Assembly (NCBI RefSeq): GCF_020923435.1
Contig: NZ_CP087263.1
Coordinates: forward strand, 62,001 to 126,000
DNA: 64,000 bases
Source: Brevibacillus humidisoli
Lineage (GTDB): Bacteria > Bacillota > Bacilli > Brevibacillales > Brevibacillaceae
Reading direction: 5' to 3'
Notes under the pieces: generated by a model
Seen by the model: the letters and a program-made list of their open reading frames with translations, nothing else
What the model was told of the DNA's origin: nothing
Database searches by the model: none
Made by a program: the position numbers and the translations under genes
In this document: positions 1 to 8,793 of the stretch, piece after piece
Layout of the letters: each line of letters starts with the position of its first letter
Position numbering within the stretch: position 1 is the first letter of the stretch

Positions 1-18
1 TGATGGGCTGTGGTACGT

Positions 19-690
19 CTACAGAGCTACCACCTGACCGCTCTTCTGCTCGTACTCCTGCAACCATTGCACCAATTTCCGGGCTACGATAGATGGGTCC
101 GTACCAGTCGTCTGCATATCTGTCCTCATCACACCTGGATTTAGCACATTGGCTGTGATGCCGTTTTGCGCCTCTTCCTCCTGCACCGTGTAGGTCAAGG
201 TCTCAATCGCCGCCTTGCTGGCGCTGTACGATCCAAACCCGACACCGCCTGTTTTGGCCAAGCTGGACGTCAAACTGATGATTTGTCCGTGTTTTTGCTC
301 TCTCATCACAGGGATGCATGCCTTTGTCATGAAGAAAACACTGTTTACATTATTGATGAATTGATAGTCCCAAGATTCCTTCGATGTTTCCGCAAGCAGG
401 TAATTCTCGTACAAGGCTGCGTTGTTGATCAAAACATCAATCCGGCCAAAACGGGCGATCGTTTCCTGGACAAAGTGATCCGCGACAGCCTCATGAGAGA
501 TGTCTGCTACTGCAACATAGGCATTTTTCTGCAGAGCATACAGCTCACTTTGAAGTCGCTTCACTTTGGCTGTCGACAGATCGCATGCGGCAATGTTTGC
601 TCCAGCTTGTGCCAGTAAAAGCGCTGTCTCTCTCCCCAAACCGGCTCCTGCACCTGTAATGATAACCACCTGATTTTGTACAGCTCCCAT
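19..690 (-). CDS. SDR-family oxidoreductase
   Basis: This 223-residue protein is a classical short-chain dehydrogenase/reductase. The N-terminal Rossmann motif reads TGAGAGLG, the NNAA motif follows mid-protein, and the catalytic Ser plus SYSASK (YxxxK) are present. It should reduce or oxidise a carbonyl/alcohol with NAD(P)H in the cytosol; the substrate cannot be told. I chose the ATG at 690 because GGGAGTG lies about 8 bases upstream; a GTG at 699 would overlap that ribosome site. It is transcribed away from the Rrf2 gene next door. The closest family description is 3-ketoacyl-ACP reductase-like SDR. Confidence 0.85.
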   Translation of the reverse strand: MGAVQNQVVIITGAGAGLGRETALLLAQAGANIAACDLSTAKVKRLQSELYALQKNAYVAVADISHEAVADHFVQETIARFGRIDVLINNAALYENYLLAETSKESWDYQFINNVNSVFFMTKACIPVMREQKHGQIISLTSSLAKTGGVGFGSYSASKAAIETLTYTVQEEEAQNGITANVLNPGVMRTDMQTTGTDPSIVARKLVQWLQEYEQKSGQVVAL

Positions 691-942
691 CCGAATCACT
701 CCCGTTAACAGAATATTTGTATGATTGCTCTCATTTTAAAATAAAAGTAATCTTATCGGAATACCCTATTATGTTTTTTTTACATCGCTTTGGGTTCATT
801 TGATCTCAGGGCACACATCCTTGCCTCGGAAAAATGCCTGCCATCTGGGAGGCGTAAAGCTGAGTTGACGTCTGCAGGTGTGACGAAAGGGGCTCTCATC
901 TAGGACTGCAGCCGTTTTGCCGCATTATCTGCTTGAGGCAGG

Positions 943-972
943 TTGACAAACAGACTTAATTGTAACTAAAAT
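943..972 (+). promoter_or_regulatory. Sigma-A type promoter of the Rrf2 gene
   Basis: TTGACA at 943-948 and TAAAAT at 967-972 are separated by 18 bases. The -10 box lies inside an inverted repeat (961-979), so a protein bound there would block the promoter. Between the SDR start at 690 and this promoter I see no gene, only A+T-rich sequence that presumably holds the divergent SDR promoter. Confidence 0.7.
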
Positions 973-979
973 GGTTACA
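961..979. promoter_or_regulatory. Operator 1, TGTAAC-N7-GTTACA
   Basis: The dyad TGTAACTAAAATGGTTACA overlaps the -10 region of the Rrf2 gene. The same half-sites with the same 7-base spacing occur at 1485-1503 and 1565-1583. The position fits autorepression by the Rrf2 regulator, which is inference. Confidence 0.7.
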
Positions 980-1042
980 GATTAAAGGTAGGCGCGTATT
1001 TCCATGTGTCGTCTCCCATCTCTATACCAGGGGGTGAATACA

Positions 1043-1465
1043 TTGACGATTAGCAGCCGGTTTTCCGTCGCCGTCCACATCCTGTCTCTACTTCATTTTT
1101 GCAAGGATGAACGTCCGACGTCCGAATTCATCGCTGGCAGTGTCAACACCAATCCAGTCGTTGTCAGGCGGATCATGGGGATGTTGAGCAAGGCGGGGCT
1201 GATCAAGACGAGTCAAGGGGTGCCTGGAGCCACATTGGCCTGTCCGATCGGGGATATCACGATGCTGGATGTGTACCGTGCCGTTCAGGCTGATCAGGAC
1301 GAACTGTTCGCGATGCACGACCATCCCAATCCCAGTTGTCCAGTTGGCCGCACGATCCAGAAATCACTGGACGTGGTCTTTTCCCATGCGCAGCAGGCAA
1401 TGGAAAACGAGCTGGCAAACGTCACGATTGAACAATTCTGCTCCGATATGGCCCGACATATGTAG
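1043..1465 (+). CDS. Rrf2-family transcriptional regulator (YwnA-like)
   Basis: The 140-residue protein has the Rrf2 winged helix-turn-helix (RFSVAVHILSLL, then NPVVVRRIMGMLSKAGLI) and the wing GVPGATLA. It lacks the three-Cys Fe-S cluster of IscR/NsrR; only Cys residues near 'LACP' and 'PSCP' are visible, so it resembles the YwnA branch, which does not bind an Fe-S cluster. The TTG start is chosen because GGGGGTGA lies just upstream (1030-1036). Three matching operator dyads surround the gene and the next gene, so it most likely represses both and is relieved by an electrophile, quinone or oxidant. That signal is inferred from the neighbour. Confidence 0.8.
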   Translation: MTISSRFSVAVHILSLLHFCKDERPTSEFIAGSVNTNPVVVRRIMGMLSKAGLIKTSQGVPGATLACPIGDITMLDVYRAVQADQDELFAMHDHPNPSCPVGRTIQKSLDVVFSHAQQAMENELANVTIEQFCSDMARHM

Positions 1466-1484
1466 TCGTTTTTTTCGGACTTCT

Positions 1485-1503
1485 TGTAACAAAAGGTGTT
1501 ACA
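1485..1503. promoter_or_regulatory. Operator 2, TGTAAC-N7-GTTACA
   Basis: TGTAACAAAAGGTGTTACA repeats the half-sites and spacing of operator 1. It lies between the Rrf2 gene and the QorB-like gene, 80 bases before operator 3 (start to start), so it may help control the downstream gene. Confidence 0.65.
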
Positions 1504-1564
1504 GAATCTCGTGCACTCCATTCTTGCCAAAAAATCGTGCAAGGATCACTTTTTTTCTCTCACA

Positions 1565-1583
1565 TGTAACTGAAACAGTTACA
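1565..1583. promoter_or_regulatory. Operator 3, perfect dyad TGTAACTG-AAA-CAGTTACA
   Basis: This is the most symmetric of the three sites (8-base arms, 3-base centre). It lies 28 bases before the start codon of the QorB-like gene, where bound protein would block transcription or its start. Confidence 0.7.
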
Positions 1584-1611
1584 TAAATGCCTATGAAAAG
1601 GGGGACATAAC

Positions 1612-2487
1612 ATGTCTATTGTCGTTACCGGTGCAACCGGTCAATTGGGAAGTTTGGTCGTCCACCACTTGTTGAAGAAGGATGTTCCGGCAGGTGAAAT
1701 CGCCGTTGTTGCCCGACGCCCGGAGAAGGCATCCGCGCTCGCTGCGTTGGGGGTTGAGGTGCGCTACGGTGATTACGATGATGCGGCTTCACTGAAAAAG
1801 GCTTTTGCCGGAGCGTCCAAGCTTCTGCTGATCTCCGCTCCGTCGCCGGACAACACGCTGCGCATTCGCCAGCACGCCACGGCAGTTGAGGCGGCCAGGG
1901 ATGCCGGCGCTGGCTATATCGTCTATACGGGACTTGCTTTCGCCGAAAAACTGCAAACAGGATTGGAGCATGTGCACTTGGCTACCGAGTATGCATTGCG
2001 TACTACGGGGATTCCGTTCACAGTGCTGCGCAATGGTTTTTACACAGACCTGTTCGTTGACAAGGAGGCATTGCAGGCCATCATCGAGCGGGGGGAGATC
2101 GTCACCTCTGCGGAGAACGGCAGGCTGAATACAGCTACCCGCAACGATCTGGCCCTTGCAGCCGCCAACGTGCTGACCAGTGAGGGACATGAGAACAAGT
2201 TTTACGAACTGGCCAGCCCCAGCCCGTGGACCTTTGACGATCTGGCGGCCGCTCTATCCGAAGTATCGGGCAAAACAGTCGTTCATCGTTCAGTCTCAGC
2301 GGAGCAAGCGGTTCAGGAGATGATTCGCGCTGGCGTTCCCGAAGGAGCGGCTTCCTTTATGGTACACGTCGTATACCATGCCGTCTCGGAAGGTCAGTTT
2401 GGATATGCCTCACAAGATTTGCAGAATCTGATCGGCGAGGCCATCACTCCACTCCAAGAAGCCGTACGGCATACCCTGCAAGACTAG
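1612..2487 (+). CDS. QorB/NmrA-like NAD(P)-binding oxidoreductase
   Basis: This 291-residue protein starts with MSIVVTGATGQLG, the Rossmann GxxGxxG motif of the atypical SDR/NmrA group, and continues as in quinone oxidoreductase 2 (QorB, YtfG): 'VVARRPEKASALAALGVEVRYGDYDD' type spacing and 'LLISAPSPDN'. Family members reduce quinones or act as redox sensors. AAAGGGGGACATAAC gives a good ribosome site. It follows the Rrf2 gene and shares its operator sequence, so the pair looks like a repressor and its electrophile-detoxifying target. Substrate is unproven. Confidence 0.8.
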   Translation: MSIVVTGATGQLGSLVVHHLLKKDVPAGEIAVVARRPEKASALAALGVEVRYGDYDDAASLKKAFAGASKLLLISAPSPDNTLRIRQHATAVEAARDAGAGYIVYTGLAFAEKLQTGLEHVHLATEYALRTTGIPFTVLRNGFYTDLFVDKEALQAIIERGEIVTSAENGRLNTATRNDLALAAANVLTSEGHENKFYELASPSPWTFDDLAAALSEVSGKTVVHRSVSAEQAVQEMIRAGVPEGAASFMVHVVYHAVSEGQFGYASQDLQNLIGEAITPLQEAVRHTLQD

Positions 2488-2603
2488 TTAAATAAGTACG
2501 ATCCCTACTGCCCTCGGCGTCGGCCCGCTTCATCATTTGTGAGCCAGAGACCGCCAGCGATTCGTCTTCAAGATGAATGGCGCGAATGAAGCCAGCATAC
2601 GGA

Positions 2604-2645
2604 AAAACACCTCCCGAGTCGTCTAAGATTTCGAGGAGGTGTTTT
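2604..2645 (+). terminator. Intrinsic terminator after the QorB-like gene
   Basis: AAAACACCTCC (2604-2614) pairs with GGAGGTGTTTT (2635-2645) across a 20-base loop. The run of A on one side and T on the other would let it work in both directions. No gene is seen between 2488 and 2772. Confidence 0.6.
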
Positions 2646-2772
2646 GTTATGGGAACAAGTTCCGACAATATTATTGCAATCCAGACGTGATCGGAAAAGG
2701 GTTAACGAAAAAAATGTCGAAATGTGCAATTGCCAGTATTCATCTGGCAATCCGATACGAGGAAGTAAGCGA

Positions 2773-5700
2773 ATGAACAACAAGCGGGTCGTTCTACTAT
2801 CTATTACAGTGGTCACCCTTCTGTTCCTGTTCGTGGTCGTCAACGCGCTGCTGGACACAACTGGATCTCATACGGCCCGACAAGGTGTGCTCGATCTGCG
2901 GGACTGGGACTGGCAGGAGCGAGGGACGGTAACGGTGAGAGGAGAATGGCGGTTCTATCCACAGCAGTTGATTGACTTGTCTCCTGAAAAAGTGACGGAA
3001 TCATCAGTCTTTATACAGCTGCCTGGAACGTGGAGTGAACAGGATCCGGCAGGACGGCAGCTGCCACCATTCGGTTACGGTACCTACCGCCTGCAGATTC
3101 TGCTGGACGAGGAACTGTCCGGACAGACTTTTGCTATTTATGTACCGTCTGTCTCTGCCGCGCACAAGTTGTTCGTCAACGGAAAGCTGGCAGGGGAGAG
3201 CGGCGTTCCGGCAGCGAGTACAGATCTCTATCAGGCCCGGATGGTACCGTATGTCGCCTATCAGGAAATAGCAGGGACGCAGGTTGAACTCCTGATACAA
3301 ACCGCCAATTACGACCGCTCCTTTGGCGGTGGAATGAATCGCCCCATCGTGTTTGGTGTGCCTGCTGAGGTAAACAAGGAACACACGTATTCGCTCGTGC
3401 TCGAAATGACGACCATTATTATGCTGTTGTTGTTTGCCCTTTATTTCTTGCTGGTTTACATCTATCAGTCGGCGCGGAACGATTGGCGTTACGTGATCTT
3501 TTTCTGCTTATCAGCCGCACTTTACATCTCGATTCGCGGGGAGCGGTGGCTCTATTGGCTCTGGTCAGGCATCCCCGACGCTTTGGCTGTCAAGCTGTTG
3601 ATGCTGAGTGGGACAGGTGTCGGATTATTCATGCTACTGTTTATCTGCAGGCGTTACCGGCCATACACCCATCCACGAGTGCTGCAGGTGCTGCTGTGGG
3701 CTGTGTGCGGACTGGGGATCACCTATGTCATCGGCAGTGTCCCTTTGATCACAAACATCCTCTGGCTCTCGGTAGCCCTGCAGGTGGCGATGACACTCTA
3801 CACACTCTGCGTATTGTTGAGGGCGGCACTGAACAGTGGCAAAGAGACGATTTACGAGTTTGTGATGATTTTGTGTTTTGTCGCAGCCGGATTGACCGAT
3901 ATTCTGAATATATGGGGGATTCAGGAGCCGAATCATCTGTGGTCGCTGCAGATATTGACGTTTGCGGTCGTTATGTCTCTGATGATCGTCTATCGCTTTG
4001 TTCAGACGCTTTACCGCCTGGAGACGTCGTCTGGCGAATTGCTGCGAATGGACCGGATGAGGGATGAATTCCTGGCTCATACATCCTACGAACTGCGCAC
4101 ACCTTTGCATGCAGTAATCAACGTCGCCCAATCGCTGTTGGAGAGTAAGCACAAACAGCCAATCGTCCAGCAAACAGAAGATATAAAGTTGATTGTCACC
4201 GTAGTTCGGCAATTGGTTCGTCGGCTGGATGACTTGCTTGACTGGTCTCAATTACGTGCGGGGACCGTGACGATTCAGCCTCATGTAGTCCATCTGCCCA
4301 GTCTGGTCTCAAGCCTCTTGGATGTACTGCGTCATGTCGTTCCAAAAACTGAGGTACAGCTGGTCAACCAGGTTCCATCCGACCTTCCACCTGTCGTGGC
4401 TGACGAACAGCGACTGACACAGATCCTGAGCAATCTGCTGCACAATGCGTTAAAACATACCAAGCAAGGTACCATCACCGTATCGGCTCAATCATCAGGC
4501 TCCATGTTGGAGATTCGAGTGTCCGATACAGGCAGCGGCATTCCCCATGGAAAGCAGGAGGGTCTCTTTGACGCCTATGAGCAGGCTGTTCCGTCAACCC
4601 TTTTTCCATACGGGACGGGGATGGGGCTTAGTATCACCAAGAAACTGGTCGAACTTCAGGGTGGCACGATTCGCGTCAGCTCCTCTCTCGGACAAGGAGC
4701 AACGTTCACCTTTACCCTGCCCATCGCCGGAGCAGATCATCGCCAATTGCTGCCTTCGATGGCAGCAGAGGAACTGGCTGCGGTGATTACAGATCAGGCG
4801 GAATGTCTGGCACCGACCGCGTTTGGCAGCAGGGATGACAAAGGGGATGCCAATATTCTGATTGTCGACGATGACCCTATCAATCTGATGGTTCTGCGAA
4901 ACCTGCTGGAACTGGATCATCATCAGGTAGCGATCGTCTCCACAGCAAATGAGGCGTTGGAAGAGCTGCACCGACTAGGAGGCTGGGAACTGGTCATCCT
5001 GGACTTGACGATGCCGGAGATGTCCGGCTTTGAGATTTGCCGCAGGATTCGAGAACAATACTCGTTGTTTGAACTGCCGGTCTTGATGCTGACGGCTGAC
5101 GGACAAACAGACGATGCGTTGGCGGCATTTGCGGCCGGAGCAAACGACCTGCTTACCAAGCCGGTCGAATCTGCAGAACTGAGAGCACGTGTGCGCACCA
5201 TGCTGCAGATGAAACGATCGGTTGCTGACAAAATCCGCATGGAACTGGCGTTTTTACAAGCGCAAATCAGACCCCATTTTCTGTTTAATACCCTTAACTC
5301 CATCGCTGCCCTCAGCGAGGAGGACCCGGATCAGATGAGGGAGTTGCTTACCGAATTCGGTCGCTATTTGCGGGAAAGCTTTCGTTTTGAGAACCTGCAG
5401 CCGTTTGTACCGCTGGAGCGGGAACTTCAGTTGGTACGGTCGTACCTGCACATCGAACAAATCCGTTATGAGGACAGGCTGCGAGTACAGTTTGACCTGC
5501 CGGACAACCTGCGCTACCGGATTCCTCCGCTGACGATTCAGCCGATCGTAGAGAACGCCGTGCGTCACGGGATCATGAAGCGTCCGGAGGGAGGAGAGAT
5601 TCACATTCAGGTGAAAGAAGAAGAGGACAGTCTGGTAATCACGGTACGTGATAATGGGGTGGGGATTCCCCCCGACAAGATGGTGGCTTTGATGAAAGAC

Positions 5701-5862
5701 GAACCAACGGGAGGCATCGGGCTGAAGAACATCAACCGTCGGATGAAGCAATTGTTCGGCCACGGCATGTCCATTCACAGTACTCCTACAGTTGGAACAA
5801 CCATCAGCATTCGATTACCGAAAGCAGAGGTGGCAGGAGATGAGAGCGATACTGGTCGATGA
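2773..5862 (+). CDS. 7TMR-DISM hybrid sensor kinase with two kinase modules
   Basis: The 1029-residue protein has an N-terminal membrane helix, an extracellular DISM-type sensor domain (about 30-205), seven membrane helices (about 215-400), a HisKA/HATPase module (about 425-665), a receiver domain (about 692-815, phospho-acceptor Asp744), and a LytS-type His_kinase segment (IRPHFLFNTLNS, His835) with a second HATPase (DNGVGIP, GGIGLKNINRRM). In the first HisKA box the expected SHELRTPL reads SYELRTPL, so the phospho-acceptor His is Tyr439; its ATP site (DTGSGIP, GTGMGLS) looks intact. The ATG at 2773 follows AGGAAGT and precedes the membrane helix; the frame is open further upstream but without a good start. 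It overlaps the response regulator gene by 23 bases and is presumably its partner. Confidence 0.85.
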   Translation: MNNKRVVLLSITVVTLLFLFVVVNALLDTTGSHTARQGVLDLRDWDWQERGTVTVRGEWRFYPQQLIDLSPEKVTESSVFIQLPGTWSEQDPAGRQLPPFGYGTYRLQILLDEELSGQTFAIYVPSVSAAHKLFVNGKLAGESGVPAASTDLYQARMVPYVAYQEIAGTQVELLIQTANYDRSFGGGMNRPIVFGVPAEVNKEHTYSLVLEMTTIIMLLLFALYFLLVYIYQSARNDWRYVIFFCLSAALYISIRGERWLYWLWSGIPDALAVKLLMLSGTGVGLFMLLFICRRYRPYTHPRVLQVLLWAVCGLGITYVIGSVPLITNILWLSVALQVAMTLYTLCVLLRAALNSGKETIYEFVMILCFVAAGLTDILNIWGIQEPNHLWSLQILTFAVVMSLMIVYRFVQTLYRLETSSGELLRMDRMRDEFLAHTSYELRTPLHAVINVAQSLLESKHKQPIVQQTEDIKLIVTVVRQLVRRLDDLLDWSQLRAGTVTIQPHVVHLPSLVSSLLDVLRHVVPKTEVQLVNQVPSDLPPVVADEQRLTQILSNLLHNALKHTKQGTITVSAQSSGSMLEIRVSDTGSGIPHGKQEGLFDAYEQAVPSTLFPYGTGMGLSITKKLVELQGGTIRVSSSLGQGATFTFTLPIAGADHRQLLPSMAAEELAAVITDQAECLAPTAFGSRDDKGDANILIVDDDPINLMVLRNLLELDHHQVAIVSTANEALEELHRLGGWELVILDLTMPEMSGFEICRRIREQYSLFELPVLMLTADGQTDDALAAFAAGANDLLTKPVESAELRARVRTMLQMKRSVADKIRMELAFLQAQIRPHFLFNTLNSIAALSEEDPDQMRELLTEFGRYLRESFRFENLQPFVPLERELQLVRSYLHIEQIRYEDRLRVQFDLPDNLRYRIPPLTIQPIVENAVRHGIMKRPEGGEIHIQVKEEEDSLVITVRDNGVGIPPDKMVALMKDEPTGGIGLKNINRRMKQLFGHGMSIHSTPTVGTTISIRLPKAEVAGDESDTGR

Positions 5863-6988
5863 TGAACGATTGGCGCTAAACAGTCTGGGAAAACTGCTGC
5901 AAGAGGTTGACGAGCTTGAGATTGTCGGCAAATACCAGGACCCGCGACTTGCTCTGGAAGAAGCGGTCCGCATCAAACCTGATGTTGTCTTTCTCGATGT
6001 AGAGATGCCTGGGTTGAACGGCATCGATGCTGCGGAGCGGCTGCTACGCTTCTTGCCCAATGCAGACGTTGTTTTTGTCACGGGATTTGACGAGTACGCT
6101 GTAAAAGCGTTTGAACTGAATGTGCTTGACTATATATTAAAACCGGTACGCCGAGACAGGCTGGTCAAAACTGTTCACCGAATTGTCAAAAGACGGGGAG
6201 AGACTGCCACAAACGTATCGGCAGGATCCGGGATGATCCGCTGCTTCCAGTCGCTGCAGTATGAGACCGCCTCGCGCGGCCTGGAGGCGATTCGCTGGCG
6301 AACCGCCAAAGCACAGGAATTGTTTGCTTATCTGCTGTACCGACGCGGTCAGCCGGTGCGCAAGGATGCGCTGCTTGAACTGTTTTGGCCGGACACTGAT
6401 TGGAAGAAAGGATTTACCCAGTTATACACGACCGTATATCAGATTCGGAAAACGCTCGAAGCTTTGGGGACGGGAATGCGAATCGACAACTGTGATGATA
6501 GTTACCTGCTCATCCTGAATGATGTGAAGTTGGATGTGGAAGAGTGGGAGAGGGAGATTCGCAAAGCGATTCCCATAACGGCGGAGACCTTGCACGAACA
6601 CCTGCGGCTGCTAGAGCTCTACCGCGGCGATTACCTGGCCGATTACGACTATCTGTGGGCGGAGAGTGAGCGGGAGCGGTTGCGAGCGCTTTGGTTGCAG
6701 CATGCGTTGCAACTGGCTGAGTATCTGATCGAGTATGGAAAGTTTGCCAATGCATTAGCCATCTGTCATCGTATTATCTATTTCCATCCACATGTAGAGG
6801 AAGGCTATTTTACGCTGATGCGGCTATACGATAGATTGGGTGATCGGGATTCCGTGGAACAGCAGTACCATAAACTGGTCAAAATGCTGGAGGAGGAGTT
6901 TGGAGCCGAACCTCATCCATCGATACAGCAGTGGTTCAGGCTCTGGAAAAAAGAAAAAGGGACTTACAATCCGAAACGATTGGTATGA
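5840..6988 (+). CDS. SARP-type response regulator (REC + winged helix + BTAD)
   Basis: The 382-residue protein begins with a receiver domain (AILVDDE, phospho-acceptor Asp53 in VVFLDVEMPG, Lys in YILKPV). A winged-helix DNA-binding domain (about 145-240) and a BTAD/TPR-like activator domain (about 250-375) follow, as in the DnrI/AfsR family. The ATG at 5840 lies inside the end of the kinase gene, so translation is probably coupled. It should be phosphorylated by that kinase and act on DNA. The targets are unknown; the Pel locus starting 0.6 kb downstream is a guess from position only. A terminator overlaps its stop codon. Confidence 0.8.
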   Translation: MRAILVDDERLALNSLGKLLQEVDELEIVGKYQDPRLALEEAVRIKPDVVFLDVEMPGLNGIDAAERLLRFLPNADVVFVTGFDEYAVKAFELNVLDYILKPVRRDRLVKTVHRIVKRRGETATNVSAGSGMIRCFQSLQYETASRGLEAIRWRTAKAQELFAYLLYRRGQPVRKDALLELFWPDTDWKKGFTQLYTTVYQIRKTLEALGTGMRIDNCDDSYLLILNDVKLDVEEWEREIRKAIPITAETLHEHLRLLELYRGDYLADYDYLWAESERERLRALWLQHALQLAEYLIEYGKFANALAICHRIIYFHPHVEEGYFTLMRLYDRLGDRDSVEQQYHKLVKMLEEEFGAEPHPSIQQWFRLWKKEKGTYNPKRLV

Positions 6989-7014
6989 CAGCAGCACGCT
7001 GTCATACTTTTTTT
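6983..7014 (+). terminator. Intrinsic terminator of the kinase-regulator operon
   Basis: A perfect 10-bp stem (GTATGACAGC / GCTGTCATAC) with loop AGCAC is followed by seven T. The stem contains the TGA stop codon of the response regulator gene. Confidence 0.92.
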
Positions 7015-7132
7015 CTGTTCAGAAATTGTTCAGTACGGGCAAGTAAGATGAGAGGCATGTTCGTTGGCGGGTGTGCCTATGGTCCTGCCCTGATCGGGTG
7101 CATCACAGTTAGTTTTGCGAAGGAAAAGAGGT

Positions 7133-7513
7133 ATGAACGTGAAGACGGTCATGATCGTCGACGACGCTACTTTCATGCGGAGAATTTTGCGTGAAATCGT
7201 CGAAGGGATCGGTCTGCAGGTCGTGGCTGAAGCGGAAAATGGCGAAGAGGCAGTCAAGTTATTTCGGGTCTATCGTCCTACTTTGGTGACGATGGATCTC
7301 ACCATGCCTGTCATGGACGGTATGACAGCGCTAAAGAAGATCGTGGAGATCGATCACAGGGCTACCATTGTTGTTTGTTCGGCGCTAGGACAGCGAGATA
7401 TTGTGATCCAGTCAATCGCCGCAGGGGCCAGAGACTTCATCGTGAAACCACTGCAGGAAGATCGGGTGCGACATACGATTCAAAACGTTTTAGAGATGGG
7501 CAGCGGTTTTTAA
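7133..7513 (+). CDS. CheY-like single-domain response regulator
   Basis: The 126-residue protein is a receiver domain only: IVDDATFMRRIL at the N-terminus (acidic pair), VTMDLTMPVMDG with the phospho-acceptor Asp, VVCSALG (Ser in the Thr/Ser position), and IVKPLQ with the conserved Lys. It has no output domain, so it must act by binding a partner, as CheY does at the flagellar motor. The ATG at 7133 follows AGGAAAAGAGGT. It stands alone after the terminator of the preceding operon and converges with the hydrolase gene. No chemotaxis gene is adjacent. Confidence 0.85.
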   Translation: MNVKTVMIVDDATFMRRILREIVEGIGLQVVAEAENGEEAVKLFRVYRPTLVTMDLTMPVMDGMTALKKIVEIDHRATIVVCSALGQRDIVIQSIAAGARDFIVKPLQEDRVRHTIQNVLEMGSGF

Positions 7514-7572
7514 GGGACACGACGATGGCCCTGCGACGTTGCGGTGGAGGATGAATAGAGAACCGTCAGCCG

Positions 7573-8616
7573 CTATTCGGCAAACTGCGTATCGGCAGGA
7601 AAGTTGTAGTAATGTTCTCCAGTTAAGGAATGAAGCCGAAAACCGGCACGGGAGAAATCCTGATCCTCGTATTTGGACAAGTAGCTTACGTTTGTGGTGT
7701 GGTAGTCTCGGAAGTTGTTGATGTACGGAAAAAAGCGAACCACATCTGCGGTCGGTCCGGAGCCCGAGTACTCTTCCGGTGCAACACCATACGCATCTAG
7801 TGAAAATACGCCTGCGGCAACTTCATTCATTCGGAAAAATTTACGAACGGCTTGCTTTGAGTATGTAGCGTAGTCCACTTCACTCACAGACATCAACCGA
7901 ATGCCAAGTTGTTCGCGATACCGCAAAGCTTTGTCTATTTTTTCGCGGAAGGAAGAACGAAACGTACTCGGACTGCCCGATGTGGTGATGTCAGTAGCCA
8001 GCAGAAAATTTTCAAACAGGTAGATGTCCCGGCTGTCGAGGGCAGTTGGTTCTCCAGTGGGATTCCACTCTGGATGGACCGCACTCCCCAGTACATCATC
8101 CGGGTTCCAGGCGTTGACAAATACGGGCATGTCAAGCGTGTGTATGTATCGGACAATCTCGTTCAATCGGGCCCGGGAGACGTCGTAGTCAAATCCGGCA
8201 CAATCGAGAAAGATCCCATCTGCTCCAAGCTTTTTCCACTGACGGGCTTTGGTCTTCAGTGTTTCGGCCGAATGACCGGTAGATACCGCTAGATCGATAT
8301 ATCCGAACAGACGAGCCGCCTGGTTTCGTTCGTGGATCAGGCGAAAGATCGTTTTGGTAGAGCGATACTGACGGTGTCCCGGTTCCTCCAGGCCTTCGCC
8401 AAATACCAATACATCGTAAGCAGCTAGAATTTCGGCTGCTTTATGCTCATCCCAGACCTGGTTGACGCCTTTGGGTGAGCCATAGTAGATGAGCAGTCTG
8501 TAACCTGCTTCAGCATCAGTATTGTCGGCAGAAGCAGTTGTTGGATGGGACATGGCTGTCGACCACAACAAGAGAAGCATCGACATAGATAGGACCGCTG
8601 TCCGAATTGTTTTCAT
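7573..8616 (-). CDS. Secreted GH114-like polygalactosaminidase-type hydrolase (PelA-hydrolase-like)
   Basis: The 347-residue protein has a cleavable signal peptide (about 1-30, ending near ASA). The body resembles the TIM-barrel family of endo-alpha-1,4-polygalactosaminidases: LIYYGSPKG, FGYIDLAVSTG, and the acidic motif GADGIFLDCAGFDYD that should carry a catalytic Asp. Ega3 and the PelA hydrolase domain cut galactosamine-containing polymers. It is divergent from the Pel operon, whose deacetylase lacks a hydrolase domain, so it probably supplies that function as a separate exported enzyme for trimming or releasing Pel. AGGAGG precedes the ATG by 8 bases. Family placement is by motif reading, not by search. 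Confidence 0.7.
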   Translation of the reverse strand: MKTIRTAVLSMSMLLLLWSTAMSHPTTASADNTDAEAGYRLLIYYGSPKGVNQVWDEHKAAEILAAYDVLVFGEGLEEPGHRQYRSTKTIFRLIHERNQAARLFGYIDLAVSTGHSAETLKTKARQWKKLGADGIFLDCAGFDYDVSRARLNEIVRYIHTLDMPVFVNAWNPDDVLGSAVHPEWNPTGEPTALDSRDIYLFENFLLATDITTSGSPSTFRSSFREKIDKALRYREQLGIRLMSVSEVDYATYSKQAVRKFFRMNEVAAGVFSLDAYGVAPEEYSGSGPTADVVRFFPYINNFRDYHTTNVSYLSKYEDQDFSRAGFRLHSLTGEHYYNFPADTQFAE

Positions 8617-8668
8617 CGCATAAGCCTCCTAGCAGAAACGTGTTGACGACAAGGGAGGAAACCAGCGC

Positions 8669-8698
8669 TGGACTGATAGGCCAGGTTGATTCTATTAT
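8669..8698 (+). promoter_or_regulatory. Possible promoter of the pel operon
   Basis: TGGACT (8669-8674) and TATTAT (8693-8698) are 18 bases apart, with a start expected near 8705, about 90 bases before the first gene. The match to the -35 consensus is only partial. Confidence 0.4.
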
Positions 8699-8793
8699 AG
8701 TCAGCTCCTGTTAGGAATGCCAGACAATCCTTAGGAGGGAGAAAACGTGCTGTTGATTGGTAAGAGAGAAAGAAGCTATCGGGGGTATGATCA

